The notes under the pieces were generated by a model that was not told the DNA's origin, searched no databases, and saw nothing but the letters and a program-made list of their open reading frames with translations. Of a DNA stretch of 64,000 nucleotides, positions 34,004-43,004 are shown piece after piece. Within the stretch, counting starts at the first letter, position 1, and each line of letters begins with the position of its first letter. The DNA lies in assembly GCF_030503875.2 (NCBI RefSeq), contig NZ_CP129968.2, positions 744,001 through 808,000 on the forward strand. Direction: 5' to 3'. The position numbers and the translations under genes are program-made. The DNA comes from Marivirga arenosa. Its GTDB lineage: Bacteria; Bacteroidota; Bacteroidia; Cytophagales; Cyclobacteriaceae.

Positions 34004-34095
34004 CTATTGCCTATTCAATCTCATACTTATCCTATTTATAGCTCCGAATTCAAAATATTTTGCAATTTTTGCAATTCTAAAATTAGAAAGCTTGT

Positions 34096-34803
34096 ATGAA
34101 AAATATAGATGTTTGTTTAACTCCTGAATTACTACATCAATATAATTTGGAGAATAAAATAGTGGTGGTGGTTGATATTCTACGTGCTACTTCTTGTATG
34201 GTAAGTGGATTCTCAAATGGAGTAACAGAAATCATTCCGGTTTCTACTTTAGAAGAATGTAAAGCATTACAAGAGAAAGGGTATTTAGCAGCTGCAGAGA
34301 GAAATGGAAGTAAAGCAGAAGGATTTGACCTTGGTAATTCTCCATTTGAATACCTTGATTCAAAAATGAAAGGTGAAAAAGTAGCGGTTACTACTACAAA
34401 CGGAACCTTAGCAATTAACAAAAGCTTAGCAGCAAAAGAAATTTTAATTGGTGCATTTTTAAACCTAAACGCTCTAGTTGAGTATTTAAAAAATAAGGAA
34501 GAAGATATTATAATACTGTGTGCAGGTTGGAAGGGTAAATTTAATTTAGAAGATACTTTGTTTGCGGGAGCATTAGCTCACCAATTAAAAGAAGATTTTC
34601 AATTTGCTTGTGACGCGCCATTAGCCGCAGAAGCCATGTATCTCACAGCGAAAAAAGATATGATGAATTATATGAGAGATTCTTCTCACGCAAAAAGATT
34701 ATCGAAATTAAATGTGGTAAAGGATATCGAATTTTGTGTTCAAGAAAGTATTTATGATATAATTCCATATTTAGATGGAAAATCATTAAGATTAAAAAAA
34801 TAA
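34096..34803 (+). CDS. comB: 2-phosphosulfolactate phosphatase (ComB)
   Basis: This 235-residue protein fits ComB, a Mg-dependent phosphatase that makes sulfolactate from phosphosulfolactate. Clear segments are VVVDILRATSCMVSGFSNG, AAERNGSKAEGFDLGNSPFEY, AVTTTNGTLAI and ILCAGWKGKFNLEDTLFAGAL. In archaea it serves coenzyme M synthesis. In Bacteroidota it may feed sulfolactate or sulfonolipid metabolism, which is inference. No other gene of that pathway is adjacent. It diverges from the FecBCD operon. Confidence 0.88.
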   Translation: MKNIDVCLTPELLHQYNLENKIVVVVDILRATSCMVSGFSNGVTEIIPVSTLEECKALQEKGYLAAAERNGSKAEGFDLGNSPFEYLDSKMKGEKVAVTTTNGTLAINKSLAAKEILIGAFLNLNALVEYLKNKEEDIIILCAGWKGKFNLEDTLFAGALAHQLKEDFQFACDAPLAAEAMYLTAKKDMMNYMRDSSHAKRLSKLNVVKDIEFCVQESIYDIIPYLDGKSLRLKK

Positions 34804-34863
34804 AATCTGTAGTCATATAATCTTATTTATAATGATAATTAAAGATATAGTTAGCCTTCAAAA

Positions 34864-36939
34864 ATGCTAGATATAAGCTATTCACCATATTGGCTAATTT
34901 TATGCTTATCACTTGGTTTAGGATATGCTTTCTTGCTATACAACAAGCATAAAGGGCCTTGGAAACCTATTTGGAATAAAGTTCTATTCGTTCTCAGAAC
35001 AATTGCTATTACCTTAATTGCCTATCTTTTATTGGAACCCTTTTTGAATATTCGAAGAACAGAAAGTGAAGATTCTAATATTGTTTTCCTTATAGATGAT
35101 TCTGAATCAGTTAATGAAGGAGATGATAATTTTAATAAAACATTTTCATCAATACTTCAACTAAAGGAAAAGCTCGAAGACGAGAAAGGGGTACACATTC
35201 CAATCTTAAACTTAAAAGGTGATATAATTACTAGTTCAGATAGCTTGGAAGGTTTTCAAAAATCTAGTCCCTTAAATCAGTCCTTAAAAAATATTTCAGA
35301 TCTAATTGATGAAGCATTAATCTCAAGAGTGGTTTTATTTTCTGATGGAATTTATAATCAAGGCATTTCACCTGATTATTATGCCTTTCCTTTTGAGCTC
35401 TCAACAGTGGGTTTAGGTGATACTGTTCAAAAGAAAGATGTTGTATTAAAAGAGATCAGATATAATAAGGTAGCTTATCAGGGCAATGAATTCCCAATAG
35501 AAGTTGATATTTTACAAAGCGGATTTGAAAATCAAGTTGGACGTGTAAAGTTGCTTAAAGAGGGAAAAACAATAGATCAAGAGGTAATCAATTTTATAGG
35601 GGATGATAATTTATCGACTGTTCAGTTTTTAGTTTCTGCAGATGATTTTGGTTTCCAATCTTATACTGTTAGAGTGGAAGCCTTAGAAGGTGAATTTATA
35701 CAAGAAAACAACAGCAAAAATGCCTATGTCAATATAATTGAAGGTAAAAAGAAGATTTTATTTTTAGCGCCCTATCCTCACCCTGACATTAAAGCATTAA
35801 CCGCTTCACTTGATCAAAATACTAATTATGAATATGAACTAAATATCGCCTCGGTTAATAAAAAGCAGCTTAAAAATATAGCCGAATATGATTTAGCTAT
35901 TTTGTTTCATTTGCCAAACCGAAATAATGTTTTCATTTCTGAAATTCGAAAGATAGCCAATGCAAATATTCCTATTTGGTTTGTAAATGGCCCAAATATG
36001 GCTTTTAATATTCATAATGAAGTGAATAAATCAACCGAATTAAGACCTTCTGCTGAGGTAGATGAAGCTTTCGCTTATATAAATCCAAAGTTTGATTTAT
36101 TTCAATTGGAAAATGAAAAGCAAGAGATCCAATCAAAACTGCCACCAGTATATTTGCCGTATGTTAAACATCAATTTCATCCTTTGGCTCAGAGTTTTAT
36201 GATGAAAAGAGTTGGGAATGTTAAAACTCAACAACCCATATTTGTTTTTTATAAAGATGATCAAACAAGGCAAGCTACTCTTCTTGCACAAAATTTCAGA
36301 GTTTGGAGAATGGTAGAATATTTAAATACTGAAAGTTATGATTTTTTTGATTCGTGGGTTTCTAAAACTATTCAGTATTTAACTGCTAATAATAAAAGAG
36401 ACCTATTTAAAGTATTTCCAATAAAAGATGCCTTTCTAGATAATGAAATGATAAAATTCAATGTAGAATTGTACAATGAAGTTTTCGACAGGATATTTGA
36501 TGTTCCCATCCGCTTGATCTTGAAAAATGAGAAGGATAGTATTTTAAATTATGAATTTACACCTGATAGGCTTAAGCCAAATTTTGATTTAGGAACTTTG
36601 GCCGAAGGAGTCTATGATTATACAGCTATTGGTAATTTGCAAGGTGTAAATTATACTTCTTCCGGACAGTTTGTGGTCGATCAATTTGATATTGAGAAGC
36701 AAAATTTAAAAGCCAATTTTAATCTATTAAGAAGAGTTGCCCAAAAGAATAATGGGAAGTTCTACAAAGTAGATGAATTAAGTAGTTTAGAAAGTGATTT
36801 GATGGCTAATGATTATCCTAAAGTGTTAAACGGTGAATCTGAGGTTATTCCAATAACTCAAAATATTATTCCTTATATAATTATTTTGATTTTATTGTTT
36901 TCTGAGTGGTTTATCAGACGATTTTTCGGGTCTTATTGA
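34864..36939 (+). CDS. Large membrane protein with von Willebrand-like domain
   Basis: This 691-residue protein has two N-terminal transmembrane helices (about residues 9-26 and 38-58). A von Willebrand A-like segment follows (NIVFLIDDSESVNEGDDNF...RVVLFSDGIYNQG), then beta-rich extracytoplasmic regions and a C-terminal helix (about residues 668-685). VFLIDDSES resembles a MIDAS motif (DxSxS). The overall layout is that of Bacteroidota proteins with a BatA-like membrane part and a glutamine-amidotransferase-like middle (KKILFLAPYPHPDIKALT). It follows comB by 60 bases. Its role is unknown. Confidence 0.65.
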   Translation: MLDISYSPYWLILCLSLGLGYAFLLYNKHKGPWKPIWNKVLFVLRTIAITLIAYLLLEPFLNIRRTESEDSNIVFLIDDSESVNEGDDNFNKTFSSILQLKEKLEDEKGVHIPILNLKGDIITSSDSLEGFQKSSPLNQSLKNISDLIDEALISRVVLFSDGIYNQGISPDYYAFPFELSTVGLGDTVQKKDVVLKEIRYNKVAYQGNEFPIEVDILQSGFENQVGRVKLLKEGKTIDQEVINFIGDDNLSTVQFLVSADDFGFQSYTVRVEALEGEFIQENNSKNAYVNIIEGKKKILFLAPYPHPDIKALTASLDQNTNYEYELNIASVNKKQLKNIAEYDLAILFHLPNRNNVFISEIRKIANANIPIWFVNGPNMAFNIHNEVNKSTELRPSAEVDEAFAYINPKFDLFQLENEKQEIQSKLPPVYLPYVKHQFHPLAQSFMMKRVGNVKTQQPIFVFYKDDQTRQATLLAQNFRVWRMVEYLNTESYDFFDSWVSKTIQYLTANNKRDLFKVFPIKDAFLDNEMIKFNVELYNEVFDRIFDVPIRLILKNEKDSILNYEFTPDRLKPNFDLGTLAEGVYDYTAIGNLQGVNYTSSGQFVVDQFDIEKQNLKANFNLLRRVAQKNNGKFYKVDELSSLESDLMANDYPKVLNGESEVIPITQNIIPYIIILILLFSEWFIRRFFGSY

Positions 36940-37066
36940 TAAAAAACACCTTATTTGTATTAGATTCAAGCTTTGAAAAACCACATTTACCAATCAAAAT
37001 CTTAATTAATCCTTTTGTTTTTAATAAAAAATTAAATAATCACTTTAAAATAAAGTACCTAAAGTA

Positions 37067-37095
37067 TTGATATTTAGAAAAATATAATAATATTG
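37067..37095 (+). promoter_or_regulatory. Possible promoter of the M23 peptidase gene (TTG-N18-TAATATTG)
   Basis: TTG at 37067-37069 and TAATATTG at 37088-37095 (one mismatch to TAnnTTTG) are 18 bases apart, ending 28 bases before the start codon. Confidence 0.45.
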
Positions 37096-37123
37096 CATCT
37101 GGCAACAAAGGACAATTATTAAA

Positions 37124-38425
37124 ATGAAAAGAAAACTTACTAGTGCACTCATACTTTTAGTGTTAATATTAACCACATATTTTTTTGTTTTTGAGTACTA
37201 CGCTAGCTCTCCTTTGATAGATAGCGCAAAGGTAGAATCTGATACTGCTCAAATCAATCTGGTCAAACCAGATCCTACCATCTTATACGGCATGGTAGTT
37301 GATTCTTTTCAGGTTGCAGAACATGCCGTAAAAAGAAACCAGAGTATTTCTGATATATTATTAGCATATAATGTTTCCCACCAAACCATTTTTCAATTAG
37401 CTAATGTTGCCAAAAATGTATTTGATGTACGTAAGATTGCACCTAACAAAAAATATACGATAATTTATCAAGATAATGACTCATTACCTTCTGCAAGGGC
37501 TTTAGTGTATGAACCAAACCCGGAAGAGTATGTAGTCTTTAACTTAAAAGATTCTATTAAAGTATATGTCGAAAAAAGACCAGTTGAAGTTAAAGAGAAA
37601 GCAATTAGTGGTACAATTCAATCTTCACTTTATGAAGAGATATTAAAAAATGGAGGAACTCCTGAATTAGTCGATTTAGTAGCTGATATGTATGGATGGC
37701 AAATTGATTTCACCAAAATTTATCCTGGGGATCAATTTAAAGTAATATACACTGAGAGAACAATTGAGGGGAAATCTGTAGGCATAGAAGAAATTATAGG
37801 TGCAGAATTAATTCATTATAATAATCCATTTTTATCCATTGCTTTCGATCAAGGCGATGGTATTGATTATTTTGACGAAGAAGGGAAAAGTTTAAGAAAA
37901 GCATTCTTGAGATATCCAGTGAAATTTACACGAATTAGTTCAAGATATACTAAAAGAAGATACCACCCTGTACAAAAGAGATATAAAGCTCATTTAGGGA
38001 CTGATTATGCAGCACCAACGGGTACGCCAATTTATGCTGCTGGAGATGGTGTAATTCTTAAAGCAAGATATGAGAAATTTAATGGGCGTAATGTAAAAAT
38101 CAGACATAATGCTACTTATTCTACGCAATACCTTCACATGTCAAGAATAGCAAAAGGAATAAAGCCAGGATCAAAAGTTAAGCAAGGCCAATTAATTGGT
38201 TATGTAGGTTCTACAGGTTTAGCAAGTGGACCGCATTTGTGTTATCGCTTTTGGAAAAACGATAAGCAAGTTGATGCTTTAAAAGTAGATTTACCTCCTT
38301 CTGAGCCAATTAAAGAAGATTATCTTTCAAACTTCATGAGATATAAAGGGTATGTGAAATCAAAATTAGATCAAGTTTCATACCCTGAGGCTGAAAGTGA
38401 AGTTCTAATGGCAAAAGTGAAGTAA
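37124..38425 (+). CDS. M23-family metallopeptidase
   Basis: This 433-residue protein has one N-terminal transmembrane anchor (about residues 6-27), a middle region with a LysM-like or OapA-like part, and a C-terminal M23 (LytM) endopeptidase domain. Zinc-site residues are His290 and Asp294 (HLGTDYA), His338 (YLHMS) and His371 in GPHLCYRF. The last motif is normally HxH; here the second His is Cys373. Cys can bind zinc, so the enzyme may still work, but this should be tested. It likely cuts peptidoglycan cross-bridges in the periplasm. It is a single-gene unit. Confidence 0.82.
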   Translation: MKRKLTSALILLVLILTTYFFVFEYYASSPLIDSAKVESDTAQINLVKPDPTILYGMVVDSFQVAEHAVKRNQSISDILLAYNVSHQTIFQLANVAKNVFDVRKIAPNKKYTIIYQDNDSLPSARALVYEPNPEEYVVFNLKDSIKVYVEKRPVEVKEKAISGTIQSSLYEEILKNGGTPELVDLVADMYGWQIDFTKIYPGDQFKVIYTERTIEGKSVGIEEIIGAELIHYNNPFLSIAFDQGDGIDYFDEEGKSLRKAFLRYPVKFTRISSRYTKRRYHPVQKRYKAHLGTDYAAPTGTPIYAAGDGVILKARYEKFNGRNVKIRHNATYSTQYLHMSRIAKGIKPGSKVKQGQLIGYVGSTGLASGPHLCYRFWKNDKQVDALKVDLPPSEPIKEDYLSNFMRYKGYVKSKLDQVSYPEAESEVLMAKVK

Positions 38426-38563
38426 TTACTTTTAATAAGTTTGTAAATATTTCATCAACCAATAAATATAATTCTCCCCGAATTTTAATATAAGATAAGT
38501 AAGGTCTCGGATAGAAATCCTATTATTTCATCGAATATTTTTATGCAATTCAATTTTTAAAAG

Positions 38564-38571
38564 TAGTTTTG
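38564..38571 (+). promoter_or_regulatory. -7 element for the OmpA gene pair (TAGTTTTG)
   Basis: Exact TAnnTTTG match, 37 bases before the start of the first OmpA gene. The -33 position has only a weak TTA. Confidence 0.5.
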
Positions 38572-38608
38572 TACAATTATTTTTTAAAAATTTTAAAGAA
38601 ATTGCAAA

Positions 38609-39295
38609 ATGAAAGGTTTGTTCCTTATATTAAATTTTATTTTGATTTTTTCAATTCAGAATGCTGAGGCTCAATTAGGTGGAAATTGGGTAGATTTGGA
38701 AGGTAAAGTCATTAGTAAAGCTTTGGAAGCACCTATTAAGGCTACTTTGACTTTAGAAAGTTTACCTTATGGCGCTGATATAAGAGTGTTTCATTCTGAT
38801 GAGGAAACAGGTGATTTTTCTTTTAAAATCAAAGAAAATAAAGCCTATAAAATAAAAGTTGAATCAAAAGGGTACATATCCTTAGAAGAAGAAATAAAAA
38901 TTGAAGATGAAAATAATCCTGTAGTCTTCAGTCTTATGCCTTCTGGTGAAGGAACTATACTCAGACTGGATATAAACTTTAAGCAAAGTAAAGCTGAGAT
39001 TCTTGAAGAATCTTATAAAGAGTTAGATAAGCTCATGCAAATGCTTAAAGAGTATCCGAATATGGAAATTCAATTAGAAGGGCATACAGATTTTAGAGGA
39101 AGTGCTTCTGCAAATATGAGATTAAGTGAGAAAAGGGTGAACGCAGTAAAATCTTATTTGACTTCTAAATCCGTAGATGCTAAAAGAATAAAAACTAAAG
39201 CATTTGGAGGTACTATGCCTTTAAGCCGAGAAAATACAGAAGAGGCAAAATTAAACAATAGGAGAGTGGAAGCTCGAATATTAAAGACGGAATAA
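38609..39295 (+). CDS. OmpA-family protein with carboxypeptidase-regulatory-like domain
   Basis: This 228-residue secreted protein has a signal peptide (ending NAEAQ, residue 22) and a CarboxypepD_reg-like beta sandwich (VDLEGKVISKALEAPIKATLTLES). A C-terminal OmpA domain contains LEGHTDFRGSASANMRLSEKRVNAVKSYL and NNRRVEARI, which bind peptidoglycan. It should link the outer membrane or a surface complex to the cell wall. It is 4 bases upstream of a larger OmpA gene, and the two probably form an operon ending at the 41329 terminator. Confidence 0.85.
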   Translation: MKGLFLILNFILIFSIQNAEAQLGGNWVDLEGKVISKALEAPIKATLTLESLPYGADIRVFHSDEETGDFSFKIKENKAYKIKVESKGYISLEEEIKIEDENNPVVFSLMPSGEGTILRLDINFKQSKAEILEESYKELDKLMQMLKEYPNMEIQLEGHTDFRGSASANMRLSEKRVNAVKSYLTSKSVDAKRIKTKAFGGTMPLSRENTEEAKLNNRRVEARILKTE

Positions 39296-39299
39296 TAAA

Positions 39300-41309
39300 A
39301 TGAAAAAACTATCTTTAGTAGCAGTAATCACTATTTTCTTTTCAAATATCGCTTTCAGTCAAGATACTAAATGGGCTGATAGAGTGATTGAGTATTCATC
39401 TCAATTGGAAGAAACACAATTTTCAGTTGAGCAATTATTAGGAAAACCTAATGTATATCCTTGGGGTGAGGGTAGTCCGAGTGCATGGACACCAAGCAGA
39501 CCCGGAAGATCAGAATTTGTAAAAGTAGGGTTTGACAATCCTAAACCCATTCGTCAAATTGCAATTGCTGAATCATATAATCCTAGTGCACTCACAAAGA
39601 TTTACTTTTACGATGAGGAAGGCAATGAATATCTAATGATTGAAAGAGAGCCTGTAATTGTTAATCAACCAGGTCGTTTTTTAAGGTTATTTACTGAGCT
39701 TACCGAATTTAACGTAGCTGCGGTTAAGTTGGAATTTGAAGGAGAAGCTGTACCAGGTTATTACAGTATTGATGCCATTGGTATTACAGATTCAGAAACA
39801 CCTATTGACCTGCAGTTAGAATTGGTGCCGAATGTAAAGGAAGAATTAGTTTCAGAACGTTTAGATGAAAAGGTAAATAGTCCTTATGAAGAATTAAAAC
39901 CAATATTAAGTCCTGATGGAAAGCAATTATTTTTCGGGAGAAAATTTCATCCAGATAATATAGGTGGGATAGAAGATTATGAGGATATATGGGTGAGTGA
40001 TCTTGACAGTATAACTAATGAGTGGAAAGAAGCCCGAAATGTTGGTGAACCTTTAAATAGTGATGGACCAAACTGGGTGAGCTCAATCACGCCAGATGGG
40101 AATACTCTGGTATTGCTTATTGGTAATGAATATGATGATAAGAAAAAGAAATTATTTTCTGGTGTGTCTGTATCATCTAAAGAAGGCGATAGCTGGTCAA
40201 AACCTGAGAGCTTAAAGATTGATGACTTCTATAATATGTCTGAAAAGGCTAATTTTTATCTGGCAAACAGTAGAAAAACATTGATGATGTCAATCAAAAG
40301 AGATGATTCATATGGGGATAGAGATTTATATGTGAGTTTTGAAAAAAGAGATGGCACGTGGACTGCTCCAATGAATTTAGGTGATGTAGTGAATACAGCT
40401 ACCGATGAGACTTCCCCTTTCTTAGCAGCGGATGATAAAACTTTATTTTTCTCCTCTTCGGGTTACATAGGCTTCGGAAAAAGTGATATCTATATGACTC
40501 AAAGATTAGATGATACATGGCAAAATTGGAGTGAACCCTATAATATGGGGCCACAAGTAAACTCAAGCGGTGATGATTTATTTTTCAGTATGCCTGCGGA
40601 AGGTAATTATGCTTATTACACAAAAGAAGATTCTGTTGGTAATATGGATATTTACCGTTTGCCAATGCCATTATTTAATGAACTTAATCCAGTTATTACA
40701 ATTGCAGGTAGAGTTGTAGATGCAGAAACTCAAGAACCACTTGATGCAATAGTATCTTATGAAACATTAGATGGTACAGAGGTTGGTAGAGTACAAACTG
40801 ACCCTACAACAGGAGAATATAAAATTGCTTTACCTGCCGGGCAAGAGTATCAATATATTGCAAGAGTTAAAGGCTATTTACCAATCAGTGAAAATGTTGA
40901 TTTAACCAATCAGAAGGAATCAAAAAGTTTTAATAATGACATGATCATGGCTCCTGTTAAAGAGAAAGCTGAGATCGTTTTAAACAATGTATTCTTTGCA
41001 TTTGATAGCTACGAGCTATTAGCAAGCAGTAAATCTGAATTAGATAGAATGGTTGAGGTGATGAATGATAATTCAGCTATTGAAGTGGTTATTATTGGTC
41101 ATACCGATAGCACTGGTCCGGAAGAATATAACCAAATGCTTTCTGAGAAAAGAGCTCAATCAGTTGTGAATTATTTAACAAATAATGGTATCAAATCAGA
41201 AAGACTTGAGTATGTTGGTAAAGGTGAAACTGAACCCGCTTATCCTAACGATACTAGAGAAAACAGAGCTAAAAACAGAAGGGTTAACTTCAAAGTGGAT
41301 AAGGAATAG
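39300..41309 (+). CDS. OmpA-family protein with PD40 propeller-like repeats
   Basis: This 669-residue secreted protein has a signal peptide (ending AFSQ, residue 20). An N-terminal region of about 150 residues resembles a galactose-binding-like fold (RQIAIAESYNPSALTKIYFYDEEGNEY). WD40/PD40-like strands follow (LKPILSPDGKQLFFGR, SSITPDGNTLVLL), then a CarboxypepD_reg domain and an OmpA domain with GHTDSTGPEEYNQMLSEKRAQSV and NRRVNFKV. It resembles T9SS-associated PorE in its C-terminal part, but has a carbohydrate-binding-like N-terminus in place of TPR. It is likely a periplasmic or outer-membrane scaffold anchored to peptidoglycan. Confidence 0.82.
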   Translation: MKKLSLVAVITIFFSNIAFSQDTKWADRVIEYSSQLEETQFSVEQLLGKPNVYPWGEGSPSAWTPSRPGRSEFVKVGFDNPKPIRQIAIAESYNPSALTKIYFYDEEGNEYLMIEREPVIVNQPGRFLRLFTELTEFNVAAVKLEFEGEAVPGYYSIDAIGITDSETPIDLQLELVPNVKEELVSERLDEKVNSPYEELKPILSPDGKQLFFGRKFHPDNIGGIEDYEDIWVSDLDSITNEWKEARNVGEPLNSDGPNWVSSITPDGNTLVLLIGNEYDDKKKKLFSGVSVSSKEGDSWSKPESLKIDDFYNMSEKANFYLANSRKTLMMSIKRDDSYGDRDLYVSFEKRDGTWTAPMNLGDVVNTATDETSPFLAADDKTLFFSSSGYIGFGKSDIYMTQRLDDTWQNWSEPYNMGPQVNSSGDDLFFSMPAEGNYAYYTKEDSVGNMDIYRLPMPLFNELNPVITIAGRVVDAETQEPLDAIVSYETLDGTEVGRVQTDPTTGEYKIALPAGQEYQYIARVKGYLPISENVDLTNQKESKSFNNDMIMAPVKEKAEIVLNNVFFAFDSYELLASSKSELDRMVEVMNDNSAIEVVIIGHTDSTGPEEYNQMLSEKRAQSVVNYLTNNGIKSERLEYVGKGETEPAYPNDTRENRAKNRRVNFKVDKE

Positions 41310-41328
41310 AATTAATTCATATAAATTG

Positions 41329-41356
41329 AAAAAGCCGGTATAACCGGCTTTTTTTA
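41329..41356. terminator. Terminator after the OmpA operon (bidirectional)
   Basis: AAAGCCGGT and ACCGGCTTT form a 9-base stem around ATA with a T run downstream and A run upstream. It can also serve the minus-strand gene ending at 41366. Confidence 0.93.
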
Positions 41357-41365
41357 TGTCTAGTA

Positions 41366-41656
41366 CTATTTTTTCCTTTTAAATCTATTTAAAGTTTTTT
41401 TTACGAAGCCAATAAAGAATTTACTTTGCCCCAGAAGGAATCCATAAAATAATAAGATGATAAAATAAACAGGTAGGATAAGTATATAATAAACCGTTGT
41501 AAAGATCCAGTTTCGTTCTTCTTTTGCAGCTATTAGTGATAAAACTGGTTCCTTTAAAAAAAGAACAGTAAAACCAGTACAAGCAAACACAATTAGAACA
41601 ACGAATACTTGCCAACCAGATTTAAGATTCCATCTGTTTTTAAGTTTCTCAAACAT
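41366..41656 (-). CDS. Small two-helix membrane protein
   Basis: This 96-residue protein has two likely transmembrane helices (about residues 16-37 and 52-76) and a basic C-terminus (KKTLNRFKRKK). The start RWNLKSGWQVFVVLIVFACTGFTVLFL resembles a short membrane family I have seen in Bacteroidota (possibly DUF6787), but I cannot confirm the number. It lies between the OmpA terminator and the efflux operon. Function unknown. Confidence 0.55.
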   Translation of the reverse strand: MFEKLKNRWNLKSGWQVFVVLIVFACTGFTVLFLKEPVLSLIAAKEERNWIFTTVYYILILPVYFIILLFYGFLLGQSKFFIGFVKKTLNRFKRKK

Positions 41657-41684
41657 TTAGAGCTAGTTTTAGCACAAATGTAAT

Positions 41685-42998
41685 TTAATTTATGGAGTCT
41701 TTAGTTAACAAATTACCGCTAATGGCTAATAGGTTGATTTCTGCTTGTTTAGCAAGGTAAATAGCATTTAATAATCTGCTTTCTGCCTCAATAGAGTTTA
41801 ATTGAAATTCTCTTAATTCAATAGAATTAGATCTTCCTACTTTGTATCTTTCTAATGCGATATCTGCATTTTCTTGAGCCACATCTAAATTTTCATTCTC
41901 AAGCTTTATTAAATCAATTTTATTTTTGTACCGCACGTAGGCTGATGATAAGTCACCTTGTAGTTGGTTTTCTAACTCTTGCATTGCAATTGTATTATTT
42001 TCTACTGCTATCTGAGTAGTTTGGTTTCGTCTCCGTCTATCTAAACGATCGAATATCCTCCATGATAAACTCAATCCATAGCTTAATCCTAATGCTTGGT
42101 TTTGAAGTAAAAACCCTGCCTGGGCATTTAAGTTAGAATAACCATAACCTAGGTTGAAATCTACTTGAGGAAGTAATTCTGTATTAACTGTTTTATTCTG
42201 AATTTTAAGAATATCTTCTTGCTGCATTAAAGCTAATAGTTCCTTATTTCTAGTGTTAAGGTCTTCTATTAATTGATTTAATTCTAAACTAGTATCAATA
42301 GACATGCTATCCGTTGCGATAAACTCCTGATTAGGATCTTGTCCTAAAAGTAAGTTTAAGGATACTCGTGCCTGCTGTACGAGTTCTTCCTGATTCATTA
42401 AATTACTTTTATCGGTATTTAAATCTACTTGAGCTGCCAATAATTCAGTCTTTGAGAACCGACCAACTTCATAATTAGCTTCTGCAATTTCAAGTCTTTC
42501 TTGTGATAGTTCAACAGCCGATTCTAATACACTGAATTGATATTGTTCAAATACTAATTGAAAATAGGATTGTATGATGCTTCCTAAGGTATTTTCTAAA
42601 ACTGCCTGAGTTTCAAATCGAGTTTTGTTCCTTTCAACTTGTAATGCTTTGTAATCCAAAAACATTTTAGTACCATCAAAAAGGGTCCAAGTCAAATCAC
42701 CTCTAACGTTAAATCGATTAGATTTTGCTCCATTAATTTCTCTTGGTGGCCCTTCGATAAATTGCTGGTTTACATCTTCAATATCAAAAGATTGTCCACT
42801 AGCAATGTCTATAACTGGTAGAAAAGCAGAATAAGCGTAATTTGAATTTAAAACAGCTTCTTTTTCTATATTTTTGGCCGTCCTGATGGAAAAATTATTC
42901 TCCATTCCAATACTTACAGCTTCTTCTAAGCTAACTTCCTGTGCTACTGCATTGAAGCTAAATAATCCTATAAAAATGAATGTGATATATTTTATCAT
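41685..42998 (-). CDS. TolC-family outer-membrane efflux protein
   Basis: This 437-residue protein has a signal peptide (ending FNAVAQ) and the TolC-family repeat structure of long helices (SLEEAVSIGMENNFSIRTAKNIEKEAVL, then ELLAAQVDLNTDKSNLMNQEELVQQARVSLNLLLG). It forms a trimeric channel that spans the outer membrane and periplasm and receives substrates from the RND pump. It is the last gene of the adaptor-pump-TolC operon, 6 bases after the RND gene. Confidence 0.9.
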   Translation of the reverse strand: MIKYITFIFIGLFSFNAVAQEVSLEEAVSIGMENNFSIRTAKNIEKEAVLNSNYAYSAFLPVIDIASGQSFDIEDVNQQFIEGPPREINGAKSNRFNVRGDLTWTLFDGTKMFLDYKALQVERNKTRFETQAVLENTLGSIIQSYFQLVFEQYQFSVLESAVELSQERLEIAEANYEVGRFSKTELLAAQVDLNTDKSNLMNQEELVQQARVSLNLLLGQDPNQEFIATDSMSIDTSLELNQLIEDLNTRNKELLALMQQEDILKIQNKTVNTELLPQVDFNLGYGYSNLNAQAGFLLQNQALGLSYGLSLSWRIFDRLDRRRRNQTTQIAVENNTIAMQELENQLQGDLSSAYVRYKNKIDLIKLENENLDVAQENADIALERYKVGRSNSIELREFQLNSIEAESRLLNAIYLAKQAEINLLAISGNLLTKDSIN

Positions 42999-43004
42999 AA
43001 AAAA

